Shown: positions 45,140 to 55,614 of the stretch, piece by piece
Layout of the letters: the number at the start of each line of letters is the position of its first letter
Numbering within the stretch: position 1 is the stretch's first letter
Assembly: GCA_035235625.1 (NCBI GenBank)
Contig: CP141142.1
Coordinates: forward strand, 24,190,995 to 24,254,994
Direction of reading: 5' to 3'
Source of the DNA: Saururus chinensis
Lineage: Eukaryota; Streptophyta; Magnoliopsida; Piperales; Saururaceae
DNA length: 64,000 nucleotides
Notes under the pieces: generated by a model
What the model saw: the letters and a program-made list of their open reading frames with translations, nothing else
Told to the model about the DNA's origin: nothing
Databases searched by the model: none
Made by a program: the position numbers and the translations under genes

Positions 45140-47390
45140 CTTTTCCCTATAATCATTGTGTCATAACTACTAAGTTTCTGTAACCAAAATCAATAAGTCA
45201 TGTTCATTCACTTATGTAATTACCAATGTAATGGGCAAAAAATGAAGCGCTCCTTGAACTTTTGTAACCACCCAAATACAAGCTATGTTCATAAGCCATG
45301 TTATCAATAACATGATAGGTATATTTTTCTATACATGATAACACGACTTATCAATTGCGTATGTCGTATTAGTGATAACACAATCTATGTACTATGTGTG
45401 AATATGCAAGTAATAACTATCGTGTTCTCCCTAATATGATATACAAACACTCGTGTATTCGAGCCTAGGAAAATAAAAATAGAGTTTGAAGATGTCTTTA
45501 CCACATAAGTCAATGAATGCTTGATATTGTTAACCTTCTCCGAGTAAACCCCTCGATGGCCACCCCTACTATGTGAGTGCAAAATCACTTATTCAACACG
45601 AACATGTGAATAGAACCTCGGTTCAAATCTCACTTCATAACTAAAACTTACTTTTAATGTGTCGGATTTTAAAAATATGTGGTCAAAATCAGACCTCCCA
45701 CTATATTTTCACTTTTCACATGTCAGACTTAATAAATTGACAGTTAAAAATCGGAACATGCACTCCACAATTGGCCATTTCTAGATATTTACTGCATTCT
45801 CACCGGATAACGCGATATAAAACTCTAAACCCCTCACTCACTAAGGGTATTTTTGTCCAATTTTTCTTCATTATTGCGTAAGTCATGGTTCTGTGGCATC
45901 TTCGGCCAGGTAATACGAAACAAACTCTTTTATCATTGACAACCACCTGACCTGCTAATCTTGATTCTTGAGTTCAATTTTTCAAATCCATTTGCTGTAG
46001 GTTGTCCTAAGGCAACAAAATTGGTAGCTAAAATTCATCTACCCAGAAAAGAAAACATAAAAAACAAAAGCTTTTTGTAACCAGGTAACATTATGGTAAA
46101 GATTGAAGGTACGAAGCACAAGATATGCAACAAGAAATGAATTTTAACAAGAGGAAATGTGAACACTTACTATCCAAAATCATGCCACCAATCCTCAAAA
46201 TGGATGCCGGATTTTACTCTTTATATTCAAAATGAAATTAATGAACTTGCTGCAACTTCAGTACTAGACCGATCCCCCTCTGCTTTATCATCAGACCAAA
46301 CCAAGGCCGCAGATTGAAACGAGAGTTTGGAGTGCTCGATTAAATCTTTTTTTGATGACTCCAAGTCTCCAAATGTTAGACAAGATACCCAAGTTCAGCC
46401 TTGAAATTTTGCTCAGGAAACAATATAGTATCCACTGTTGTCATTTGTCAATCAGCACTGAAATTCATTCCGAAATTTTTCATGAATCAAGACTAACAAA
46501 AAGACATGTTCATTCTGAATTTTTCCAAAAGCTTCCAACTTTACTGAGCTATATGAGGGATTGGAATGCTAGAAAGTCAAAAAGGGATAAACGTCAGTGA
46601 GATGGGACCAATCTTAAGATCATCAGATCAAAGATAAACAATGGTGGAATAAATAAAGAAAAAAGAGAAAGCTTAATCAATCATCTGTATCATCTTTTAG
46701 GCCACATCCAACATAAGTTCGTAGTTCGTATGAGGAGAGGGAGGGTTGATTACCTGTAGAACAATTTGGAGAAGAAGGCAGAATCTGGGTCAGCGCCGGC
46801 CGTCGAGCTATAGAAACGTAAGCAAGAGCCCAGTGGCCAGAGGGAGCTGGGGCTAACGGCCAGTGTGACAGTGGGAGCCCGGCCCAGTAGTTGGCTGAGG
46901 ATGAAATCTGGTAACTGCCCATTGCTATTGGTGGAGACTTGGCTCAGCCACTGGCCATAGGTAAAAAGTGGAAATGGTTCGTCTTTAAGAGGCACTGTCT
47001 CTGGGTGATCGACTCCTTCCGTGATCATGATTGCAGGAAGTCCATGTTCAGTTCTTACATTGTGGAGGCGTGAAACTAATTTGGCTTACTTCAATTTCGT
47101 TTCTATTTCTTTTGTAAAACAAAGGAAATAATGTTACTCACTGCCTTGCTAAAGGAGCAAAGTTGTTCCATGTCCTCGTATGTAAACCGGCAGAGTTCTC
47201 CCAGTTACTCCATTCTCTACTTTGTACTGACAACTCTGGAGGTCAGCGGTAGCTTCTTCTAAGCTCATGTAATAAAAAACACAAAAACAAAGACCATATG
47301 GATACACGAAAGAGGAAGGCTTCGTTTTTGCCAAAATAAAGAGGTTTTACAGAAGCGTAGGCTTGGCCCAGCTATCCTGCTTTAGTTTCT
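45140..47390. other. Intergenic DNA downstream of the NLR gene
   Basis: No gene firmly recognised. A 92-codon minus-strand frame at 46750-47028 and a 61-codon one at 47149-47334 lie in the transcription direction of the NLR gene. They could belong to its 3' untranslated region or to nothing; neither resembles a family I know. Confidence 0.5.
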
Positions 47391-49922
47391 TCAGGAATCC
47401 CTCTTCCATTCCCCGCCTCTAAATCCATGATCTTCAATGGGAAAAGATACCAACTTTGGACACCAGCTTACTTTCATAACCCTCAATAATGGCATTGCGG
47501 CGAGCATTGGCGACCACTCCTCTTCCAAATCAGCTAATGACTCCAAAATCAAGCCCTCCAGTTTCCACAGACTAGATCCGAAACCCCAGAATCCAGGGCC
47601 CATCTGAGCCAAATTTCCCGAAAAGAAAGATAAATATTCTAATGAGGGAAGTGAAATGGGGTTAAGCCAGATGGGTGTCTGCTTCCCTGGAAAGAATTTG
47701 AGAGACAACTCATGAAGCTGAGGAGGGGGATGTAACTTGTCCAGCTTCCCAATCAGATCATCATGACTTCCAAAACAGTTTATAGTGAGAAACCGCAACT
47801 GGAGGAGGTGGCATATGCCCAAATCATCACCTGCTATGTCATCTCCGCGTGCTATCTGCAACTCAAGGATCTTAAGTTGCGTTAGCCCTTTTAGCTCCCC
47901 CAATTGACAGCCTTCCGAGCATGAAGGCTTGAAACCGAGCAACACTTGAAGGTTAGATAACTTCTCCAGCCCCTTAGGCATGCACCCAAGAGACCCACAG
48001 TAACTTACATCTAAAACGACCAACTTCCGAAAACTTGTTATAAATGGTGGCAGAGATTTCAGCGTAAGGCAATAACTCAAATCCAGAACGAGCAGGTTCC
48101 TGAGTTTTTGCATGGAACGTGGGAGTTCAGTCATGGGATGTGTGTTCTGAAGGCTAATATATGTCAGAAGCTGCAAAGAACCGATGTCGCCCAACAGATC
48201 TTTCATATATGTCTCAAGAATAGATTTTGAAAGATCCAACACTCTCAAGTACTTGCATTCACAAATTTTATTTGTGGTGATTGAACTTATCGTATTGACC
48301 TCGCCAGTTTTTGTTGTAGAGATCAATGCCCGTAGCTTGGTATTAGCGACCAATCGGTTACCGTCGCTATTGCGTGTTAGTCCCAAACGACGAGAATCTA
48401 CACTGCTTTGCCTATAGAAGCCTTCTTCCTCCGCTACCTTAATCACCAATTCTCTCACCATGTCATGGATTTTGCACTTGGAAACTCTGCCATTATATCT
48501 CTTGTCAATGGCTTCCACAAGGCACCGGTTCATCAGTCCCACAAGGCAATCTTCCGCCGATTCTATTTGCGCCAAACCATTTTTCGTGGGAGCAAAGCCC
48601 TCCCCAATCCACCAGTAGATAAGCTGCTCACTGGGTATCGCAGAGTCTTCTGGGAAGAGGGAGAAACAGAGAAAACAGGGCTTCAGATATGATGGAAGTT
48701 CATCGTAGCTCAGCTGCAATGAAGCCATGACTGAATCATCATCTTCAGCCAGCTTCTCGATAAAATTGTCAGCGATTCGCCTCCACTCGGAGAAGGAAGG
48801 GGATTTGCACAACATGATCCCCCCAACTGCCTTGATTGCCAGCGGGAGGCCGTCGCATCTCCCGACAATCTCATTCCCAACTTGTTCCAGCTCGGGCTTA
48901 CTGCACACTCCTCCATTTCCTGCAAAAGCTATATTCCAGAAGAGAGTCCGAGCATCCCTCTGCGAAAGGAGTTTCGGACGGTGAATTCGATTCTCTGCCA
49001 CACCCATCATCTTTAAAACCTCTTCTATTCTGGTCGTGATGATGATGCAGCTCCCATTTCCTTTTGGCAAGCCGTCCCACAGTCGTCTCCACCAGCCATT
49101 TCGAACGCTCCAGACGTCGTCCATGACTACCAAATACCGTTTGCCGATGAGATACTGGTGGATTTTCAGTAGTAACTCGCCTGGTGTGTCACTAGAACTC
49201 ATATTTCCCAAGTTCTTCAACATGCTTCTCATTATCTCTTCCTCCCTGAAGGACTGAGAAACAGAGACCCACATCCTCCTTTCGAATCGATCATCCACTT
49301 CTTTGTCACTGAATACCTTTTGGACCACGGTCGTCTTCCCTAGTCCACCCATTCCCACAACGCCGACGCAATTCAGTCCTTCATCGGTCATAAAAATCCA
49401 GTCTTTGATCTTCTTTGCGTCGTCTTCCAGCCCCACTATCTGGGATTCGTCATAGGCGGGAGAGCTCCACCTACGGGTCTCATAACGGTGGTCGTCCCCG
49501 TTGGCCTGGCCCATGAGGGGGGGAACCAAAAACGACCTGATGTTCTCTTTGATGTCGCCAATTCTCTGATTGATTTTCCTCAATCGCTTGCCCGTACGGA
49601 AACGGAATGAAAGAATGGAGGGAGAGAAATAGGACCCAACCCGGCCTGCAGACTCCGAATGCTTTGTAGATTGAACCAGGCAATCCGCTAATAGATCTTC
49701 AGCGTCATAGACGACACCCCTCAGGTCATCCAACAGGGCACGGAGAGTCTCGTTCCCCTTTTTTCTTTTCTGCCGATCGGCGTCTTTGAGAAAGCTCTGC
49801 ATCAGCCGGAGTTGTCTCTTTAGTTGATCGAACTGGTCTTCAAACTCAAGCACTACCCGACACTGGTCTGCGATTGCACTGATCAACTTTTCCAGGAAAA
49901 TCGAGACCACTGCGTCCACCAT
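47391..49922 (-). CDS. ZAR1: ZAR1-like CC-NB-ARC-LRR immune receptor
   Basis: 843 residues in one uninterrupted exon (Arabidopsis ZAR1 is 852). ZAR1 is a cytosolic receptor. With RKS1/ZED1-type pseudokinases it senses bacterial effectors and forms a pentameric membrane channel. Seen here: N-terminal helix MVDAVVSIFLEK with Glu11, a coiled coil with VYDAEDLLAD (71-80), RWSSP (151-155), P-loop GMGGLGKTT (190-198), kinase-2 YLVVMDDVW (263-271), IIITTR (293-298), GLPLA (358-362), FSLFPED (420-426) and an MHD-type IHD (485-487), then leucine-rich repeats to a GFRGG tail. I align residues reported to contact RKS1 in ZAR1 (Val544, His597, Trp825, Phe839) with Val542, His595, Trp820 and Phe834. Colinearity over the whole length, rather than only in NB-ARC, supports orthology. 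A similar NLR paralogue is the alternative. Confidence 0.9.
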   Translation of the reverse strand: MVDAVVSIFLEKLISAIADQCRVVLEFEDQFDQLKRQLRLMQSFLKDADRQKRKKGNETLRALLDDLRGVVYDAEDLLADCLVQSTKHSESAGRVGSYFSPSILSFRFRTGKRLRKINQRIGDIKENIRSFLVPPLMGQANGDDHRYETRRWSSPAYDESQIVGLEDDAKKIKDWIFMTDEGLNCVGVVGMGGLGKTTVVQKVFSDKEVDDRFERRMWVSVSQSFREEEIMRSMLKNLGNMSSSDTPGELLLKIHQYLIGKRYLVVMDDVWSVRNGWWRRLWDGLPKGNGSCIIITTRIEEVLKMMGVAENRIHRPKLLSQRDARTLFWNIAFAGNGGVCSKPELEQVGNEIVGRCDGLPLAIKAVGGIMLCKSPSFSEWRRIADNFIEKLAEDDDSVMASLQLSYDELPSYLKPCFLCFSLFPEDSAIPSEQLIYWWIGEGFAPTKNGLAQIESAEDCLVGLMNRCLVEAIDKRYNGRVSKCKIHDMVRELVIKVAEEEGFYRQSSVDSRRLGLTRNSDGNRLVANTKLRALISTTKTGEVNTISSITTNKICECKYLRVLDLSKSILETYMKDLLGDIGSLQLLTYISLQNTHPMTELPRSMQKLRNLLVLDLSYCLTLKSLPPFITSFRKLVVLDVSYCGSLGCMPKGLEKLSNLQVLLGFKPSCSEGCQLGELKGLTQLKILELQIARGDDIAGDDLGICHLLQLRFLTINCFGSHDDLIGKLDKLHPPPQLHELSLKFFPGKQTPIWLNPISLPSLEYLSFFSGNLAQMGPGFWGFGSSLWKLEGLILESLADLEEEWSPMLAAMPLLRVMKVSWCPKLVSFPIEDHGFRGGEWKRDS

Positions 49923-49941
49923 CTCTAGCTCTCTGTTTCAG

Positions 49942-49965
49942 CTGTGAGAAAAAAAAAATTGATTA
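49942..49965 (-). other. Possible 3' splice site of a 5'-UTR intron of the ZAR1-like gene
   Basis: Reading on the minus strand towards the start codon, a T-rich run (AATTTTTTTTTTCTCACAG) ends 20 bases before the ATG. This is a good plant acceptor. The donor was not identified. Confidence 0.4.
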
Positions 49966-50769
49966 GAAATCCACTCAGAATTAAACCCCCCTCTCAATCA
50001 CGATACGCGTTGTCGTTTGAAAATGTTTTTACTGTATACGCACTGGTGACCGTCTTTCGTGACCAGGCGTGAAAAGAAAGAACCCCGGAACCTGTTCACC
50101 CGGTGGCAATGTTAGGTGGTAAACTTGTAAATTTGGTAAAAGATTGGGTAAAATTTAAAATCTATTCACCTATCCAACTCGATGCCGCGGGGCATCCATA
50201 TGGAATCATTTTATATGCTCCATGCTCCCTCTTCAACGTGAGGCATGAAGTATGGGATTTTAAGATTTATGGCACATATGTTATTGCACATTAGCATAAA
50301 TAATATTTATATTATGTGTGTTAATGTGTACCCATCAATTTTAAAATCTAACACTTCCCAAATATTTTTTACACTTGGCTCACAATCAAAGTGGAGTATA
50401 GAAAATACTTCCCATCTCTACAGTCCAATATTTCCCCACCATCTCACACTTGATCAAACACAAGTCACACAGCCTCCTCTCCTCCTTTGATAAAAACCAA
50501 ATAAAAATTGATAATTTCATATAAAAAAATTATAAATAAGTTTTAATTAATCTAGATAAGTGAGCCCATATAAATTTTATATGAGGCTTATTTATAAAAT
50601 TTAATCATAACCTTTGTGTGAGCTTTTGTAAGTACTTTTATTGTGGGTCAAATCTCCCCCTCTATGCAGCTATTCCACGTCTTGGGCACCTTGAAGTGCA
50701 TGGAATCCTAATTTTTTACAACGACAAACCCCTCTTCGTTTGTAGATGTCATCCTCGTCTTTGCTCATG
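49966..50769. other. Promoter-side flank of the ZAR1-like gene
   Basis: No TATA box could be chosen with confidence on the minus strand. No gene is present. From about 50770 the truncated element H begins, so the upstream non-repeat region is under 0.9 kb. Confidence 0.5.
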
Positions 50770-50905
50770 AGAGGCTATTGCGATTAAAGGGGTGTCGAGA
50801 GAGAATGTGCCATCAGAGGTCATATGCATCTGGCACCCAGAGGCGGTCTCTCCAGAAGAGAAGATTATCCTATCACATAAAGAAAGAATGGGCAGTTTGC
50901 TCACC

Positions 50906-51842
50906 CTAGAGATGAGTAACCAGCTCTTGTGTAGAAGGGTCTTCCAAGTAAGCCTTCCGTAACTCTGGAAGGAAGGGGCAAGAAGGAATAGATAAGGTCA
51001 TACAAGAGCTAGTGGGGGGGTCAACGAGTGAGAGCATCTGCCACCATGTTATCGGTCCCCTTCTTGTAAACCACCTCGTAGTCATAGCCCAACAACTTGC
51101 GATCCATCGTTGTTGTGCCGAAGTGGAAACCCACTGTTGAAGGAAGCACTTTAAGGGCTGATGGTTTGATGCAAATAAGGAAGTGGTGGCTAAGCAAATA
51201 AGGTCTCCATTTAGTGACGGCATGGACTATGGCAAGCATCTCCTTTTCATAAACTGATAGAGACAAGGAGTGGCTAGTAAGAGCCTTCCTAAAAAAAGCA
51301 ATAGGCCGCTCATCCTGAAGTAGCATGGCCCCAAGGCCTCCCTTTGAAGCATCCGTCTCGACCACGAAGGAGTGGCTAAAATCGAAAAGAATCAAGATTG
51401 GGGCGGTTGCCATGGATTGCTTTAGCCTGTGTAAAAGCCTCTTGGGACACTTTTGTCCAAGTAAAGGCCCCCTTCTTGAGGAGAGCAGTGAGAGGACAAG
51501 CGATTGTACCGTACTGACTGATAAAGTGCCTATAGTACCTTGTGAGGCCAAAACAACCACGAAGTGCTCAGGCACAAGTGGGAGTCGGCATGAAAGCATA
51601 GCGGTCACCTTCGAAGGGTCAATGGCGACCCCATAGCGAGAGATGATGTGGCTAAGATAGTCCACCTGTGGGCTGCCAAAAGAGCACTTCGAGCATTTAA
51701 GAAATAAGGAATTAGTTCTCAGAATGGAGAGGACAAACCTGAGATGCTCTAAGTGATCCACCCATGATGTGCTATAAATGAGGATATCATCGAAGAAGGC
51801 TAGAATGAAGTGGCGGAGGAAGGGCCAAAATAGGTTGTTCAT
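50906..51842 (-). pseudogene. Element H: RT C-terminal half and RNase H
   Basis: Minus-strand frames encode the catalytic FFDDILIYS near 51790, FLKCSKCSFGSPQVDYLSHI, RNase H VVETDASKGGLGAMLLQDER near 51340, and YKKGTDNMVADALTR near 51040. A short frame at 50906-51223 continues towards the integrase. Confidence 0.85.
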
Positions 51843-51953
51843 GAGGCTCTAAAAGGTGGCAGGTGCATTGGTGAGCCCAAATGGCATGACCTAGAATTTG
51901 AAGTGGTCATCGTGGGTGCGGAATGTTTTCTTGTGGACGTCAGCAAGCTATAC

Positions 51954-52260
51954 TCAGATTTGATGATACCTCGAGTGAAGATCAAGCTTGCTGAAGACTA
52001 TCGCTCTGGCCAGCTCATCAGGGAGCTCCTTAATCACCAGAATAGGATACTTGTCCTTAACGGTGATGGCATTTAGTACCCGGTAGTCCACACAAAAGTG
52101 CCAAGTTACATCTTTCTTCTGAACAAGTAACATAGAAGAAGAGAAGGAACATATGCTTGGTCGGATGATACTAGACTTTAGCATGTTGGCTACCAAGTGC
52201 CCAATCTCTGTCTTCTGGATGTGAGGGGTAGCGGTATGGTCGAACATTTTTATGAGAAGC
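51954..52260 (-). pseudogene. Element H: RT N-terminal part
   Basis: Contains MLLVQKKDVTWHFCVDYRVL and FSKLDLHSRYHQI, corresponding to 26700-26900 in element B. The usual GTWR and RSGYHQ positions carry substitutions. Confidence 0.82.
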
Positions 52261-52689
52261 CCTAGATGGGAATGTGTTGATCATGAGGTCACACCGGAGG
52301 GAGCCTCTTGGGCTCATCGAAAACATCCTTGTGTTCTGCCAATATAGCAAGGAGATCTGCTGGAAGGTGGTCTTGTTGTACCTCTATAGTGGCACACTGC
52401 TAAAGGAAAAAACCCTGAGGTGGATTGCAAGGTGCCCGGCTGAGAACCTTGGATACGCACCCACTGTCCATGTACCTCAAAATCCATTACCATCTCACGG
52501 AAGTTCCACACGACATCTTCAAGATCTCGAAGCCACTAAATCCCTAACACGATGTCAGCTCCTTTTATGGGCAGCAAAAATAGGTCGATGGTGAAGGTAT
52601 GGCCTTGGATAGCTAACAAGGCTTGTGCACACACCCCAATGCTCCAAAGGTGTTTGCCATCACCGATTATGACATCAAACGGCTTCGAG

Positions 52690-53000
52690 TCTGACACGAA
52701 TCATCCCAACCATTGTACTACCTTACCGTTGATGAAGTTATGGGTGGAACCACTATTGGTTAGGATGGCCACTTGCTTTCGCTTGGGATGACCTTGAACA
52801 CACATGGTGCGAGGAGCGAAGGGCCCTGAAAAAGCATGTACCGAAATCTCAGGCAGCATGCTATCATAGTGGTGTAGATTGTTCAGGCTACAATAATCAT
52901 CCCCTTCTTCGACCTCCTCAACCAACAAACTGCTTCTGACCGAACAGTGATGACCGGGAACAAATTTCTCATCGCACTTGAAGCACAAACCCTTCAATCA
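52690..53000 (-). pseudogene. Element H: zinc knuckle and protease with lost active-site Asp
   Basis: CFKCDEKFVPGHHC (near 52960) is the zinc knuckle, followed by the protease start ILTNSGSTHNFINGK. Here the catalytic Asp of DSG is replaced by Asn, so the protease would be inactive even if translated. Confidence 0.82.
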
Positions 53001-53329
53001 ACATTCATCCATCTAGGCCGGTGTGAGGCGGCTTACAAGTTGGCCAACAAGAAGGGACGGCTGGTTGGGGTAGCTGATGGGGTTGCTATTTGCTGCACTT
53101 GGAAAGGAGGCTGAGCTGATTGGGGGCTATGGCAAGGATCCTAAGCAGAATCCTTTTCACTGTCGGGTCAGCTTCTATTCCTCAATTCATGCATGTCGCA
53201 CGACTTCCCACATTGACAAGCTGGAAAAATGGTGCATCTAATCCTAGATTTCTGGTTTGAGCCCTCTTTTGAAAGTTCCCACAAGGGCTGCATCGGCCAA
53301 TCGGGAAGATGATTAGCGATTTTCATGAA

Positions 53330-54133
53330 CTAGGTGTAGTAGGCCCACATGGTAGTGGTTTGGCGCAGGGTGGACAGCTTCTCGTTGAAGTCTTGGAACT
53401 CGTTGAGGCCGAATTGGACACAAAGCTCATCAGCGAACACAATCCAAGTGGTCAAATGGACCTCCTTCTCAAAACTTTGAAACCAAACAGAAGCATCACT
53501 GTCCAGATGGAAAGCGGCTATGCGTAACCGTTCAGCCTCGGAATGAGTTCCCTGGTAGGTGAAGAACTTCTCCACCTTATATAACCATTCTACCAGATCG
53601 TCATCGCCATTGAAGCGTGGGAACTGAAGATGAGCCAAAAGTGCCTGAGCTCCACCTCAAAGACCCCTACGAGGTCCCAAGTTATCTTCCCATTCGTCCT
53701 CAAACTCCTGGACTAAATATCTAGGTTGATACACCATGGAGGCATTTCCTTGAACACCTGGAGGGCCTCGCATATCCTAGCCTGCCCATCCTCCTTCGTT
53801 GTGCTGATCAAAGATGCCAAAGCAGACTGAGTGTCGGGGCTGGAGCACCTCCCTTTTGGACGAAGCTTGAAGGCCGGGGCCGCGGAATTCTTGGGCATGC
53901 AAAGGCTCGCCCCTCTTAGTCTAGGGTGATTGTGGTCTGGGAATTAGGGACGCTGAGGGGGATGCTTGGAGTTGAACCACCGCTGTGGAAAGGGACTCGA
54001 GTTTAGCCATAATCTGAAAAAGCACAGAGGGATCGATCGATTCAGTTGCTGGTTTGGGGCTGTCCGCTGTGATCTCATGTTCTTTCTCGGGCTGAACTTT
54101 GGGAGCCATCGCCGACTGTTTCCCTTGCGGCAT
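53330..54133 (-). pseudogene. Element H: gag
   Basis: The gag starts at 54133 (MPQGKQSAMAPKVQPEKEHE), breaks near 53920, and resumes with the core LVEWLYKVEKFFTYQGTHSE and DSDASVWFQSFEKE at 53330-53638. The leader between gag and LTR is short. Confidence 0.8.
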
Positions 54134-54160
54134 GATGGATCATGGCAGCATTGATGCCAA

Positions 54161-54524
54161 TGTTGTGTCCCAATTAGACATGAACGGTACCTCGCTTCAC
54201 GAAGGGGAAAGGGGAGGAGTTTTAGATGAAGGAAGGAGAGAAAGTATTCTTCTTAATTTTGCATAACCAAAACAAGGGAGAAGACAAACCCTTATAGGGA
54301 GGCCGCGCCCCTCCTTGGGAATCATGCTAGCTGGTGGGCCCGGCCAATCAGCAGATCACTAGCTGGTTCATTACAATCCATGCTATCAATTTCCCCCCTA
54401 GACACAATTTATTACATTCTGAAATTAAAGCATAAATAAGGAAAGTAGCCTAATATAGCAGGTTCTAATATGGAAAGTAGGAAAGGGCAAGAGATGTCCC
54501 GCCCCTGAGTGGATGTACACAGCA
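54161..54524 (-). repeat. 5' LTR of element H
   Basis: About 364 bp from TGTTGTGTCCC to TACACAGCA. It resembles the B LTR in layout (GGGCCCGGCCAATCAGCAG block, end in GTACACAGCA). A degenerate primer site (minus strand TTGGCATCAATGCT) lies directly to its left. Confidence 0.72.
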
Positions 54525-55049
54525 TATAGCTTGTTGTATTGAAACTTTTTTCTACTCGATTATACTTCACACTCTATTAGCCAATGTGGACTTAGACTTT
54601 TATTAGCCTATATGGGCTTTGACTCTTATGCTTGAGCCATGTATGGGCTATTTTGGACTAAGTGTGTGGGTTGGAGTGTGAACTACTATTTAATTTGTAG
54701 TCCTTTATTTTCTCATTTCGCTCTTGTACAAAGTTGATGTGCGCAACTCCATAATGATTCACCCAAGTAAGGGCTAAGTTTTCCACAATCGAATATTACT
54801 CTGTCGTGTTGTGCACCATCTTCCCCTTGGACCAGGTCTATCTCGGGGTTGACATGTGTCGGGGCGTGACACTAGTTCCTCTCGCCTGAATCTGGCATCC
54901 CTCCCCTGCTCCCCCTTTCCCAGTCCCCCCCCCTTTGATCCCCCTCCTACCAGTCAAATGAAGGACTCTGGGACACCAAAGTCTCATGCCCCTTCCCCTC
55001 TCCCCCCCCTCCCCCCACACCTGTGCCCCGGCTCCCTTAGAGAGGGGAG
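54525..55049. other. Spacer with C-rich tract
   Basis: 54890-55035 is strongly C-rich on the plus strand with several poly-C runs. The preceding 300 bp contain GCCAATGTGGACTTAGAC / GCCTATATGGGCTTTGAC-type direct repeats. No gene was recognised. Confidence 0.5.
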
Positions 55050-55614
55050 ATTTATTTCTTTTTTAAAAATTATTCTTATAAGGGGTGCTTTAAATTGTTT
55101 GCTAATAAGTATTTTTTATTTGTTATTATTAGCAATGCAAAAACTGCCTCTAAATTTTTATTTTTTTAATAAAAAAATTTGTATTAGCGGTGGTTTATAA
55201 AACGCCACTAATAATATATTATTAGCTACGCTTGGTAACTAGTGTCGCAAATAATACAATTTATTGAGGGATAGTGAATTACAATTTATTAGCAATGTTT
55301 TCTTATAAAGAGTCGCTACAAAAACTTTTAGGGATGTTTAAAAAACATCTCTAATAAGGTTCTTTAATTCTTTTAAATTCATTTAAAATGTTGCTAATAA
55401 TTTACTTTTAACAACGCCTTATAAAGCATCGCAATAAAACATATTAGTGATGCATTAAAAAGCGACACTAATAGCATACTATTAGCGGCATTTTTCATAT
55501 GTGCAGTTAATGAGAAGTACTAACGGTACTTTTTTGTGCATTTAGATATCTTCTTTTTTAAGTGTCACTAAAAGTCATTAGCGACGCTTCTAATAGTCTT
55601 TTTCTCTTGTAGTG
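55050..55614 (-). mobile_element. CACTA transposon terminus (remnant)
   Basis: On the minus strand the sequence begins at 55614 with CACTACAAGAGAAAAA, the CACTA-family terminal repeat, and is followed by many subterminal repeats of the form TTAGYGAYGCTT / AGCGTCGCTAAT in both directions. No transposase and no opposite end are present. The adjacent TAA could be half of a 3-bp target duplication. Confidence 0.75.

Larger units (their letters stand above)
50770..54524 (-). mobile_element. Ty3/gypsy element H, truncated, same family as B
   Basis: A 5' LTR, gag, protease, RT and RNase H on the minus strand align with element B. The element stops near 50770, in the region before the integrase zinc finger. 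Integrase, chromodomain and 3' LTR are missing. Reading frames are broken in many places. Confidence 0.85.

Noticed and set aside
46750-47028. 92-codon minus-strand frame downstream of the ZAR1-like gene
   Set aside because: Composition is protein-like, but there is no recognisable domain and no start or splice support. It may be 3' untranslated sequence.
47341-47400. Possible frameshifted C-terminal extension of the ZAR1-like protein
   Set aside because: Another frame stays open for about 16 codons past the stop, but the annotated end just after GFRGG already matches ZAR1 in length, so no extension is needed.
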